NCBI GenBank assembly: GCA_947373615.1
Contig: CANBYN010000016.1
Coordinates: forward strand, 1-14,759
DNA: 14,759 nt
Direction: 5' to 3'
From: Burkholderiaceae bacterium
Lineage (GTDB): Bacteria; Pseudomonadota; Gammaproteobacteria; Burkholderiales; Burkholderiaceae
A program made the translations under genes and the position numbers. Under the pieces are notes generated by a model. It searched no databases and had not been told where the DNA came from. It saw nothing but the letters and a program-made list of their open reading frames with translations. Shown here one piece after another: positions 1 through 7,908 of the stretch. The first letter of the stretch is position 1. The number at the start of each line of letters is the position of its first letter.

Positions 1-189
1 GTTTATTGAACAAGCTTATCTACCACCCAATTAATTCTAAAGGAAGCACTTTCAAATTCAGACAAAAGCTAATAAGGAACAACTTTCAAGGAACACCAAA
101 CAAAACCCCCACCATTTCTGATGATGGTCACCTTTTCTAGCTCCGCTAGTAGCATCAAATTAACAATAATAGTTAATATATTGTTAAGG

Positions 190-1326
190 CTATTGCACTC
201 GTGTAAATTTTTGAACTCGCTTAGCATTATCAACTTCAGAGGTAAAAATATTTCCATAAGAATCGATGGCAATGTTATGAATCCAATGGAAGTCGCCAGC
301 CATTCGCCCCGACCTTCCAAATGATCCAACTTTTTCCCCCGTTTCTCTCAGAATAATTTTTACCTCATTATTTGTGCCATCTGCCACAAACAGATATTTT
401 TGCTTTTGATCTGGAGACGGCACAAGATCCCACACCGAGCCTGAAGAACCATTTGAAGAACCTCGCGTTTGCGGATCCAAGACAATTTGCTTAATAAATT
501 GACCATCCTTAGAAAATACCTGAATGCGATTACTCGATCTATCACAAACATAGACTTTCCCGTCATTCATCACCCTGACGCAATGCACAGGATTTCCAAA
601 TTGCTCCGCATGAGGGTCATAGCTTGGGTAAGAGCCATCTACAGGATTTTTACCATATGCGCCCCAATGCCGTTTGTATTGCCCCGTATCTGCGTCAAAG
701 ACAATTACCCTTCTATTTTGATAACCGTCAGCCACATAAATTTCATTAGCAGCAACATCAATGGTCATATGCGCCGGCCTTCCTAAGTTTTTAGTGTCAT
801 TACTATTTTGTTCAATGCCTGGAGTCCCTATCTGCATCAAAAATTTGCCATTATTGGTAAATTTCAAAAGCATTCGATCTTCCTTATCATTTCCCGCAAT
901 CCAAACATTTCCCTTCGGGTCAACATAGATACCATGCTCATTTTTTGGCCAATCGTAACCCTCGCCCGATCCTCCCCATCCTTGCAAGACGTTCCCTTTT
1001 TCATCAAATTCAATTACTGCCGGAGCTGGCTTACAACAACGTGAATTTGGGGGTGTAAATGTTGCTGCGAGCTCATCTGGCGTCAGTGTTCGCGGACGCT
1101 GAATAATCCAAATATGATTTTTTGAATCAACTGCAATTCCGGAAACTTGCCCAAGTATCCAATTGTTAGGCAAAGTCTTTGGCCAATAAGGATCTACAGC
1201 AAACTTTGGAATGCCTAAGTTATTAGTTTTAATCGCATTTTGGGCTTGAGCAAACATTGAAGTAGAAAAAAGGGCTAATAAAAAAACGCTGAGCGCAACA
1301 GTTATTTTTACGGGAAATTGCTTCAT
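190..1326 (-). CDS. Secreted six-bladed beta-propeller (NHL-repeat) protein
   Basis: The 378-residue protein opens with a clear signal peptide (hydrophobic core at about residues 8-25, likely cleavage after AQA at residue 28), so it is probably periplasmic or secreted. The rest is a run of NHL-type blades. Each has a strand such as GIAVDSKNHIWI, GIYVDPKGNVWIAGN, MTIDVAANEIYVADG, CVRVMNDGKVYVCD, YLFVADGTNNEV or IAIDSYGNIFTSEVDNAKRVQKF, which gives about six blades. An adjacent cysteine pair (C97-C98, in NSRCCKPAP) could form a vicinal disulphide or bind metal. Proteins of this fold are often labelled peptidyl-alpha-hydroxyglycine alpha-amidating lyase-like, but I see no proof of lyase activity, and a binding or scaffold role is equally possible. 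The start is supported by AGGAG six bases before the ATG. It is transcribed divergently from the ABC exporter and appears to stand alone. Confidence 0.85.
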   Translation of the reverse strand: MKQFPVKITVALSVFLLALFSTSMFAQAQNAIKTNNLGIPKFAVDPYWPKTLPNNWILGQVSGIAVDSKNHIWIIQRPRTLTPDELAATFTPPNSRCCKPAPAVIEFDEKGNVLQGWGGSGEGYDWPKNEHGIYVDPKGNVWIAGNDKEDRMLLKFTNNGKFLMQIGTPGIEQNSNDTKNLGRPAHMTIDVAANEIYVADGYQNRRVIVFDADTGQYKRHWGAYGKNPVDGSYPSYDPHAEQFGNPVHCVRVMNDGKVYVCDRSSNRIQVFSKDGQFIKQIVLDPQTRGSSNGSSGSVWDLVPSPDQKQKYLFVADGTNNEVKIILRETGEKVGSFGRSGRMAGDFHWIHNIAIDSYGNIFTSEVDNAKRVQKFTRVQ

Positions 1327-1483
1327 GATTTCTCCTGTACTTTATTTTAGTTTTTAAAAGCTACCCACCATCTTAACCCTTACCCAAGGTAATTCCACAT
1401 AAGAAAACCTCAGCATTTCCATTCATGATGCTGATATTTATTGATTACTGAAAAAGCTCTTGGTTTCCAATATGATTAGCCAT

Positions 1484-2425
1484 ATGAACAACATTCTATC
1501 GATTTCTCATCTATATAAGACCTATCAATCTGGCTTCCAAGCGCTAAAAGATGTTAATTTAGAGATAGCCAAAGGTGAGATCTTTGCACTGCTTGGACAA
1601 AATGGCGCTGGAAAAACAACTCTGATCAGCATCATTTGTGGAATTGTGAGCCCAAGCAGTGGTCTGGTTTTAGTTGGCGGTAAAAATATCATTGGCGATT
1701 ACCGCGAGGCGAGAGAATTAATTGGCCTTGTTCCACAAGAGCTTTCTACCGACTCATTTGAAACTGTTTGGAATACAGTTACCTTTAGTCGAGGTCTTTA
1801 CGGAAAAGCTCCCAATCCTGATCTCATTGAGAAAATTCTAAAGGATCTGTCTTTATGGGACAAACGCGATAACAAAATTATGATGCTATCTGGCGGCATG
1901 AAACGCAGGGTCATGATAGCTAAAGCCCTCTCTCACGAACCCAGAATACTATTTCTAGATGAGCCTACTGCAGGAGTTGATGTCAGCCTCAGAAAGGATA
2001 TGTGGAATCTAGTCAAAATTCTCAAAAATAATGGCACAACCGTAATTCTCACAACCCACTACATTGAAGAGGCTGAGGAAATGGCAGACCGTATTGGAAT
2101 CATTCGTAGCGGTGAGCTAATTATGGTAGATGATAAATTGGCTTTAATGAACAAATTGGGTAAAAAAGAATTAATCCTTCAGCTACAAAGCCCACTCGAG
2201 AGTCTTCCAGATGTACTCAACTTACCGGGGCTAAGCCTTTCAGATGATAAATACGAGCTTACTTATTGCTTTGATTCTAAAGATGAGGACATCAACATCG
2301 CACAACTATTACAAAAGATATCCAGCATAGGAATTGTCTTTAAGGACCTGCATACAAAACAGAGTTCATTAGAAGAAATTTTTGTTAATCTTGTTAATTC
2401 AGAGGCAAATATCCATGAAGTTTAA
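1484..2425 (+). CDS. yadG: ABC exporter ATP-binding protein, YadG-like
   Basis: This is the cytoplasmic ATPase of a two-gene ABC-2 exporter. Numbered from the ATG at 1484 (313 residues), it has Walker A GQNGAGKTT at 39-47, the ABC signature LSGGMKRR at about 135-142, Walker B ILFLDEP at 155-161 and the switch histidine in LTTHYIEEAEEMADR near 192. The C-terminal extension ends in SSLEEIFVNLVNSE, and the overall pattern (LYKTYQSGFQALKDV start, IGIIRSGELI) is close to E. coli YadG, whose substrate is not known. A longer reading frame starts with TTG at 1460 and another ATG lies at 1472. I prefer 1484 because it aligns with the usual N-terminus, although no strong Shine-Dalgarno precedes any of the three. 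The end overlaps the permease start by 11 bases, so the pair is translationally coupled. Confidence 0.9.
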   Translation: MNNILSISHLYKTYQSGFQALKDVNLEIAKGEIFALLGQNGAGKTTLISIICGIVSPSSGLVLVGGKNIIGDYREARELIGLVPQELSTDSFETVWNTVTFSRGLYGKAPNPDLIEKILKDLSLWDKRDNKIMMLSGGMKRRVMIAKALSHEPRILFLDEPTAGVDVSLRKDMWNLVKILKNNGTTVILTTHYIEEAEEMADRIGIIRSGELIMVDDKLALMNKLGKKELILQLQSPLESLPDVLNLPGLSLSDDKYELTYCFDSKDEDINIAQLLQKISSIGIVFKDLHTKQSSLEEIFVNLVNSEANIHEV

Positions 2426-3182
2426 CTATCATGGTGTACGAGCCATTTATAAATTTGAAATGGCTAGAACTCGGCGCACCTTAATGCAAAGCATTATTGC
2501 TCCCGTGATCTCAACTTCTTTGTATTTTATTGTTTTTGGCTCAGCGATTGGATCTCGAATTACGCAGATGGAGGGCATTTCTTATGGCGCATTTATCGTG
2601 CCCGGGCTCATTATGCTTTCACTCCTGACGCAAAGTATTTCTAATGCTTCTTTTGGAATCTACTTTCCTAAATTTAGCGGGACTATATATGAAATACTCT
2701 CTGCACCCATATCTCCATTAGAGATCGTGATGGGCTATGTTGGCGCTGCCGCAAGTAAATCAATTATTCTAGGGCTCATTATTCTTTTAACTGCTGCTTT
2801 TTTTGTTCCCATTCAAATAGGTCACCCTTTATGGATGCTTTTTTATCTGGTGATCACCTCAATCACATTTAGCATGATCGGTTTCATTATTGGCGTGTGG
2901 GCAGACGGCTTTGAAAAACTGCAGGTAGTGCCTTTGCTCATCATTACACCATTAACTTTCTTGGGTGGTAGCTTTTATTCAATCTCTGTTTTACCCCCTT
3001 TTTGGCAAAAAGTCGCATTACTAAACCCAGTTGTATATTTGATTAGTGGTTTCCGCTGGAGCTTTTATGGGATAGAAGATGTCGCGCTTTGGATAAGCCT
3101 AGCGATGACAATGTCTTTTTTAGTAATTTCGATTGCTGTAGTATTTTGGATATTTAAAACGGGTTACCGTCTTAAAAAGTAA
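2415..3182 (+). CDS. yadH: ABC-2 type exporter permease, YadH-like
   Basis: This is the membrane partner of the preceding ATPase. From the ATG at 2415 it has 255 residues, close to the length of E. coli YadH. It shows about six hydrophobic segments and ABC-2 family hallmarks: IIAPVISTSLYFIVFGSAIGSRI near the N-terminus, YGAFIVPGLIMLS, and the loop TPLTFLGGSFYSISVLPPFWQ followed by LNPVVYLISGFRWSFYGI. The frame is open from 2382, but 2415 is chosen because AGAGG lies just upstream and the 11-base overlap with the ATPase stop is typical of coupled genes. It should form an inner-membrane exporter with two copies of the ATPase. The substrate cannot be read from sequence; drug, lipid or polysaccharide export are all possible for this family. 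Confidence 0.9.
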   Translation: MKFNYHGVRAIYKFEMARTRRTLMQSIIAPVISTSLYFIVFGSAIGSRITQMEGISYGAFIVPGLIMLSLLTQSISNASFGIYFPKFSGTIYEILSAPISPLEIVMGYVGAAASKSIILGLIILLTAAFFVPIQIGHPLWMLFYLVITSITFSMIGFIIGVWADGFEKLQVVPLLIITPLTFLGGSFYSISVLPPFWQKVALLNPVVYLISGFRWSFYGIEDVALWISLAMTMSFLVISIAVVFWIFKTGYRLKK

Positions 3183-3192
3183 TTCAATAACT

Positions 3193-3219
3193 CCTCATGA
3201 TTTCTAATGGAGGTTTTCT
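3193..3219 (+). terminator. Probable intrinsic terminator of the ABC exporter operon
   Basis: Ten bases after the permease stop lies CCTCAT, an 8-base loop, then ATGGAGG. The arms pair with one bulged G, and TTTTCT follows directly. Stem plus U-tract fits Rho-independent termination on the plus strand. The stem is short, so strength is uncertain. Confidence 0.5.
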
Positions 3220-3317
3220 ATGTTGGCTCGCTATGAGGTAGTTGTTGCAAGATTTACATTCAAACATTCAAGCTCCATAGTCAAAACTTTCTTCAATCTC
3301 ATTTAGAAATCTCTTGG

Positions 3318-4298
3318 TCATTCAGCAGTTGCACCAGACTGCTTCACCAGAAGTTCCCAATAAGGGATCTCTTTCCTAATGAAGGCAGCAAATTGCTCGG
3401 GAGTTTGCTCGCCATTTAAGGATCCCATCTTAGATAGGCTCTCTGCAACATCGCTCGATGCTAAAGTTTTGTTGATCTCTTTATTTAACCAGTTGACTAG
3501 GGCTGTTGGTGTTTTGGCTGGAACAAAAATTCCATACCAATTCTCCACTACGAATTTAGGGTAGCCAAGTTCTTTCATAGTGGGTACGTCTGGCAAATTT
3601 TTAGCTCTTACCGATCCGGTAGTGGCTAAAGCCCTTACCTTGCCGCTATTAAGATGGGGAACCATTGCACCAGTTGACTCAAAAGCCATGGGCACCTGTC
3701 CTGCTAGTACGTCTGCAATTGCTGGGCCAGATCCCCTATATGGAATGTGAGTCATATCCAGCTTTTGCTCCAGCTTGAGTAGTTCGCCAAGCAGATGGTG
3801 AGTACTTCCGCTGCCAGGAGAAGCAAAACTGTATTTACCTGGCTCTTTCTTAATCAAAGCAATTAACTCTGCCACAGAGTTTGCAGCAACCGATGAATTA
3901 ACGTAGAGCACCATTGGCACCGCAGCCACTTCGGCAACAGGCCTCAGACTAGTAATAGGGTCATTACGAAGTTTGTACAAATTCCGATTAATAACGATAC
4001 CCGTGCTATTCCCAAGCAACAAGGTGCAACCATCCCCAGTTGCACTACTCACAAATTCAGTACCAATATTTCCACTAGCACCTGTTTTATTTTCAACGAT
4101 CACGCTGACATTTAATTGCTTAGATAACCCAGGAACCAGCATCCTTGCTAAAACATCACTTGCTCCACCTGGAGGATAAGGAGAAATAATTTTGATTACA
4201 GGGCATGGGTACTGGGAGTACGCCAATTGTGCGCTCAATCCAAAACAGATCAAGAAATTAATTTTCAAAATCATTCTCAGGATATAAATTGATTTCAT
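3318..4298 (-). CDS. Tripartite tricarboxylate transporter substrate-binding protein (Bug family)
   Basis: This is a periplasmic solute-binding protein of the Bug/TctC family, 326 residues. It has a signal peptide ending near AYS-QYP (about residue 28). Family hallmarks are SPYPPGGASDVLARML (ligand-pocket loop), VENKTGASGNIGTEFV, YSFASPGSGSTHHLLGELL, HIPYRGSGPAIADVLAGQV, DVPTMKELGYP and FVPAKTPTALV. Proteins of this family bind carboxylates such as citrate, aromatic acids or amino acids and normally hand them to TctA/TctB membrane proteins, which are absent here. It is the last gene of the run that includes the RraA-type aldolase (8-base gap) and LigJ, so its ligand is probably related to their substrate. 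The start has AGGCG about 6 bases before the ATG. No convincing terminator is seen before the convergent exporter genes. Confidence 0.92.
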   Translation of the reverse strand: MKSIYILRMILKINFLICFGLSAQLAYSQYPCPVIKIISPYPPGGASDVLARMLVPGLSKQLNVSVIVENKTGASGNIGTEFVSSATGDGCTLLLGNSTGIVINRNLYKLRNDPITSLRPVAEVAAVPMVLYVNSSVAANSVAELIALIKKEPGKYSFASPGSGSTHHLLGELLKLEQKLDMTHIPYRGSGPAIADVLAGQVPMAFESTGAMVPHLNSGKVRALATTGSVRAKNLPDVPTMKELGYPKFVVENWYGIFVPAKTPTALVNWLNKEINKTLASSDVAESLSKMGSLNGEQTPEQFAAFIRKEIPYWELLVKQSGATAE

Positions 4299-4306
4299 AT
4301 CAGCGC

Positions 4307-4981
4307 CTAACTTTTTAACATCTGCTCGTAGTTAAATTGCTTATCCACATCAATAATTGATTGCCCCGCCCTGAGTGCCTCAACCATTGCCAGCTCTTTG
4401 GCAGCAATATTCTCTGCTGCTTCTAATACCTCTTTAATCTTTGCAGCGGGAATTGCTACCACTCCGTTCACGTCAGCAACAATTACATCACCAGGCAATA
4501 CGGGAATGTTGCCAATCCTAATGGGGATATTCCAAGCCTCTTGAACAATGCGGCCTCGAGCGGTAATGGGAACTGTGCCTCTTGCATGGACTGGGAAGCC
4601 GAATTCTTCGCAAGTATCTACATCACGAACTGCGCCATCGACAACTACCCCCGAGATCATTTTTTGCAAAGCACCCATTGAAAGAATCTCACCCCAACAG
4701 TTATTGTTCATATCTCCACGGTTATCAATAACAATCACATCCCCAGGAGATGCAGAAAAAATGGCATCTACCCCAAGATGGGCTTTGCTCTGTGCAGCCC
4801 CTGCAGCAATCATGCGAATCGTAATCGCCCTGCCAATCACTTTGGTCTGACCCCATTGAGGAACAATACCAATCACAGCAGCCATAATTCTCAACTTATC
4901 GAGCGCATCACTTAAGTTTGAGGTAGCTAATTTCTCCAATCGCCCTCTGTATAAACGATCAAATTCTTCGAAAGTTATCAT
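4307..4981 (-). CDS. RraA/LigK-type aldolase (class II, 4-hydroxy-4-methyl-2-oxoglutarate aldolase family)
   Basis: The 224-residue protein belongs to the RraA-like fold, which includes the HMG/CHA aldolases (ProA, LigK, GalC) that cleave 4-carboxy-4-hydroxy-2-oxoadipate to pyruvate and oxaloacetate. Visible markers are ATSNLSDALDKL at 19-30, SPGDVIVID at 78-86, GEIL at 97-100, the catalytic and metal-binding VVVDGAVRDVDT with R119 and D120, and LPGDVIVADVNGVVAIP at 162-178. It starts 9 bases after ligJ with AGGG five bases before the ATG, so it is co-translated with LigJ, whose product is the aldolase substrate. This context favours a catabolic aldolase over the RNase E inhibitor RraA. Its C-terminus differs from classical LigK/ProA, so the exact hydroxy-acid cleaved is inferred, and a decarboxylase of a related oxo acid is an alternative. 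Confidence 0.85.
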   Translation of the reverse strand: MITFEEFDRLYRGRLEKLATSNLSDALDKLRIMAAVIGIVPQWGQTKVIGRAITIRMIAAGAAQSKAHLGVDAIFSASPGDVIVIDNRGDMNNNCWGEILSMGALQKMISGVVVDGAVRDVDTCEEFGFPVHARGTVPITARGRIVQEAWNIPIRIGNIPVLPGDVIVADVNGVVAIPAAKIKEVLEAAENIAAKELAMVEALRAGQSIIDVDKQFNYEQMLKS

Positions 4982-4990
4982 ATGCCCTAT

Positions 4991-6010
4991 TTACTTTGGA
5001 ATTCTGTTGTTAATTCTGGAAAATACCTTGCGCGCATTCCCTTCAAAAATCATAGCCTTCTCTTGATCGCTCAATCTATTAACAGCGTTCAGATAGCGGC
5101 GTGTATCGTCAAAATAAAATCCAGTATTAGGATCGATATCTTTCACGGCCCCAAACGTTTCTGATGCGAATAGAATATTTTTTGACGGAATGACTTCAGT
5201 TAGAAGGTTAATCCCTGGTTGGTGATATACGCAGGTATCGAAATAAATATTGTTGAGCAGCTTCTGGTTAATGTCTGGGATATCCATGTCCTTTGCAAGC
5301 CCTCTGAATCGACCCCAGTGATATGGAACCGCGCCACCACCATGCGGAATTAAAAATCGCAATGCTGGAAACTGCACAAACAACTCAGAAGTCAGGCATT
5401 GCATGAATGCAGTTGTGTCTGCATTTAAATAATGGGCGCCGGTAGTATGAAAACAATCATTGCAGCTCGTGCTCACATGAATCATGGCTGGCACATCCAA
5501 TGCAATCATCTCTTCATAGATTGGATGCCAATAGGAATGACTTAGAGGAGGATCGCGCCAATGTCCCCCAGAGGGATCAGGATTAAGGTTGATGCCCACA
5601 AACCCATACTCATTTATGCATTTACGCATCTCAGGCAAACAAGTACTGATATCTACACCAGGCGACTGAGGTAGCATAGCTGCGCCAACAAAGTGTTTTG
5701 GGAATAACTGTGTCACTCGATAGCAAAGCTCATTACAAAGGGCTGACCACGTTGCTGAAGTATTGAAGTCACCAATATGGTGAGTCATAAAACTGGCTTG
5801 TGGGGAGAAGATGGTGACATCAATGCCTCGCTCTTTCATCCTGGCCAGTTGATTTTCTTCGATAGACTCACGAATCTCATCATCACTGATTTTTAAATCA
5901 GATACTTTCGGCCCTAATTCGGGAGTATTTAAGTTGGCGATTTGGACATCGCGCCAAGCCTTCAATGCTTTTGGCGCAGTGGTGTAGTGGCCATGGCAAT
6001 CAATAATCAT
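4991..6010 (-). CDS. ligJ: 4-oxalomesaconate hydratase, LigJ type (amidohydrolase superfamily)
   Basis: The protein catalyses hydration of 4-oxalomesaconate to 4-carboxy-4-hydroxy-2-oxoadipate in the protocatechuate 4,5-cleavage pathway, in the cytoplasm. From the ATG at 6010 it has 339 residues, almost the length of Sphingobium LigJ. It opens with MIIDCHGHYTTAPKAL and carries LKISDDEIRESI, GINLNPDPSGGHW, FHTTGAHYLNADTTAFMQC and IPHGGGAVPYHWGRF, all close to LigJ as I remember it. With this start H6, H8, H178 and E284 fall at the zinc-ligand positions reported for LigJ. The glutamate in LFASETFGA replaces the aspartate usual in ACMSD-type relatives, which supports LigJ over other decarboxylases. 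A GTG at 6025 would add five residues and is less likely. It lies directly after a Bug gene and 9 bases before an RraA-type aldolase. Confidence 0.9.
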   Translation of the reverse strand: MIIDCHGHYTTAPKALKAWRDVQIANLNTPELGPKVSDLKISDDEIRESIEENQLARMKERGIDVTIFSPQASFMTHHIGDFNTSATWSALCNELCYRVTQLFPKHFVGAAMLPQSPGVDISTCLPEMRKCINEYGFVGINLNPDPSGGHWRDPPLSHSYWHPIYEEMIALDVPAMIHVSTSCNDCFHTTGAHYLNADTTAFMQCLTSELFVQFPALRFLIPHGGGAVPYHWGRFRGLAKDMDIPDINQKLLNNIYFDTCVYHQPGINLLTEVIPSKNILFASETFGAVKDIDPNTGFYFDDTRRYLNAVNRLSDQEKAMIFEGNARKVFSRINNRIPK

Positions 6011-6026
6011 TTTAGAATGCCCCACA

Positions 6027-6992
6027 TTAATCAGGCTGGATATTAGCGTCGTGAACTAATTTGTCATAGCGCTTGTATTCCGATTTAATTAAATCCGCAA
6101 ATTGCTGTCTCGTACCTGGAGTTACCTCCCCTCCAACAGCATTTAGGCGTTCTTGCATCGATTTCGTCGCCAATGATTTCTCAACGGCATTGTGCAAACT
6201 ATCCAGAATGGTTGTTGGCGTTTTTGCAGGGGCAATCAAACCATACCAAACTGAAGCCTCGAACTTAGGAAAGCCACTCTCTGCAATAGTTGGTACATCA
6301 GGGAAAAGTGGGGAGCGTTTAGAGCTCATCACAGCAATGATTCTTAAGTTGCCGCTTTTTACTTGAGGCGCCACCTCAAGCATGTTCATTGCTACAAGAT
6401 CTAATTGACCCCCAATAAGATCAGTGATTGCGGGGGAACCACCTTTATAAGGAATATGCTTTAAAGAAATTCCAGAAGCTTGCTCGAAGAATTTCACAGC
6501 CATATGCGGAGTAGCTCCATTACCAGGGGAGCCATAAGTAATTTGATCTGGATGCGCCTTTGCAGCAGTAATGAGATCTTTTAAGGTTTTATATTTACTA
6601 TTCGGCGTTGTAGCAAGCACCACTGGCACGCGGCCAACTAATGCAATTGGAGCTAATTCAGTTTCAGCGTTATAAGGCTGAGGCTTATACAAGGCCATAT
6701 TTGCGGCTAGCGCATTCGCCGCCAGCATCAATGTGTAACCATCAGGTGGGCTATCAATAGTTTGCTTCGTGGCTATATTGGTTCCAGCCCCTGGTTTGTT
6801 CTCGACAACAATGGGTTGACCAAGAAAATCAGACATACTCTGCCCTAGCGTTCTTGCAACTAGATCTACTGCACCTCCAGGTGCATAACCCACATACACC
6901 TTGATCGGTTTTGATGGGAAATTTTGAGCAAAAGCGCCAGAACCCATCAAAATCATTACCATGGTTAGAAAATATTTACTAATTAGATTCAT
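6027..6992 (-). CDS. Tripartite tricarboxylate transporter substrate-binding protein (Bug family)
   Basis: This 321-residue Bug/TctC protein has a signal peptide ending AFA-QNF at residue 22 or 23, so it is periplasmic. It carries VYVGYAPGGAVDLVARTLG, VVENKPGAGTNIATKQT, ITYGSPGNGATPHMAVKFF, HIPYKGGSPAITDLIGGQL, DVPTIAESGFP and IAPAKTPTTIL, the standard family series. GGAG lies 7 bases before the ATG. It sits immediately upstream of ligJ with no real gap, so the bound ligand may be 4-oxalomesaconate, a related tricarboxylate, or a precursor aromatic acid; this is inference from context. It differs clearly from the other two Bug proteins in the window (the pocket loop has GGAVD, against GGASD and GGATD), so they are paralogues and not recent copies. 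No TctA/TctB partner is nearby. Confidence 0.92.
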   Translation of the reverse strand: MNLISKYFLTMVMILMGSGAFAQNFPSKPIKVYVGYAPGGAVDLVARTLGQSMSDFLGQPIVVENKPGAGTNIATKQTIDSPPDGYTLMLAANALAANMALYKPQPYNAETELAPIALVGRVPVVLATTPNSKYKTLKDLITAAKAHPDQITYGSPGNGATPHMAVKFFEQASGISLKHIPYKGGSPAITDLIGGQLDLVAMNMLEVAPQVKSGNLRIIAVMSSKRSPLFPDVPTIAESGFPKFEASVWYGLIAPAKTPTTILDSLHNAVEKSLATKSMQERLNAVGGEVTPGTRQQFADLIKSEYKRYDKLVHDANIQPD

Positions 6993-7049
6993 TATTATCT
7001 CCAGAAGATTGCATTTCTATAACTATACTTTGTGCATATATTCATCTGA

Positions 7050-7823
7050 TCAATTTACAACTATGCCTCGCGTACCGGAGCGTTGGATGATTTCTGTTAG
7101 CTTTCCAGATCTAATCATTTGATCAACAAATTGATTTAATTGACTCACTCTAGCCCCTTGACCCAATGGCACCCCAAGTGCAATATTTTCATAGCCAATA
7201 ACCTCAGGCAAGACTTTTGACCCATCTATACTTTCAGACATCTCAAAGAGAATGGCCTTATTCGTTGAAAATCCATCAAGCGCTCCGGCCTTTAAAAGCT
7301 CAATCGCCTCTTTAGTCGATTTAGTTTCAACCAAAGTCGCTTGAGAAATCAATTCTGGAAGTTCTTTTTGTGAATTACTACCTACGCTGTAACCAATTTT
7401 GACTCCGCTCTGGTTCACTTCTGATGCAGCGCTTATCTTGCTGTGAGGGCCGATTAAATAGCCTTTTTCGATTTTGATAACTATTTTAGAAAAGTGAATG
7501 AACTTCGCCCTATCTGGACTTGCATTTGTAAAGACTAAATCTACGTCGCTGTTTTTTACAGCATCAAGTACCTCTGCATTTTTAGGAAATATGATCGGAG
7601 AATACTCAAGCTTTCTCTCTAGTGCAAAATTTTTACCAAGCTCGTAACCTATTCCTCGGGGTGCGCCATCAACATAAACTACCGAAGTTGGGCTGCCAAC
7701 ATAAAGACCCATCCTCAAATATCGCTGGGCGCCTACTGAATTCAGTTCAGCACCTAAGCAAGCGGTCATAACCAAGGAAAAAATAATTCCTAAAACAAGC
7801 CCTCTTACACGGATATTTTTCAT
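7050..7823 (-). CDS. Family-3 extracellular solute-binding protein (amino-acid type), possibly a lipoprotein
   Basis: From the ATG at 7823 the protein has 257 residues. This start is chosen because GTGGAAGAG lies just upstream and it gives a proper signal sequence; an upstream ATG at 7889 would put 22 charged and polar residues ahead of it. The signal segment IRVRGLVLGIIFSLVMTAC could be a lipobox (MTAC) or an ordinary leader cut later. The mature part has bacterial SBP family 3 features: YLRMGLYVGSPTSVVY, GIGYELGKNFALERKLEY, VDLVFTNASPDRAKFIHFS, KIGYSVGSNS, KSTKEAIELLKAGALDGFSTNK and a C-terminal LGQGARVSQLNQFVDQMI. Such proteins deliver amino acids or related acids to ABC importers or act as sensors. 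No ABC permease or ATPase gene accompanies it, so partner and ligand are unknown. It lies between two Bug genes in the same direction. Confidence 0.8.
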   Translation of the reverse strand: MKNIRVRGLVLGIIFSLVMTACLGAELNSVGAQRYLRMGLYVGSPTSVVYVDGAPRGIGYELGKNFALERKLEYSPIIFPKNAEVLDAVKNSDVDLVFTNASPDRAKFIHFSKIVIKIEKGYLIGPHSKISAASEVNQSGVKIGYSVGSNSQKELPELISQATLVETKSTKEAIELLKAGALDGFSTNKAILFEMSESIDGSKVLPEVIGYENIALGVPLGQGARVSQLNQFVDQMIRSGKLTEIIQRSGTRGIVVN

Positions 7824-7908
7824 AGCTCTTCCACTAAGAGTTGCTATCTTTCTAAGCTCATTTCCAAAGTTATAACCTATTAATAACACTACGTGCCTTT
7901 TAAGATAG

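Noticed and set aside
160..187. Inverted repeat TTAACAAT / ATTGTTAA just after the beta-propeller stop as a terminator
   Set aside because: The stem is almost entirely A-T and no T-run follows on the minus strand; it would be a weak hairpin. A nearby ACCAT/ATGGT hairpin (111-128) is followed by a run of G before its Ts, so it is also unconvincing.
69..329. 86-residue open frame on the minus strand
   Set aside because: It overlaps the 3' end of the beta-propeller gene in another frame, has no recognisable start signal or domain, and looks like a chance frame in AT-rich sequence.
7022..7053. Promoter for the second Bug/ligJ group: TTGATC and TATAGT on the minus strand
   Set aside because: Spacing between the hexamers is 20 bases and the -35 is poor. 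A promoter may exist here, but I cannot support it, and read-through from upstream is equally likely.
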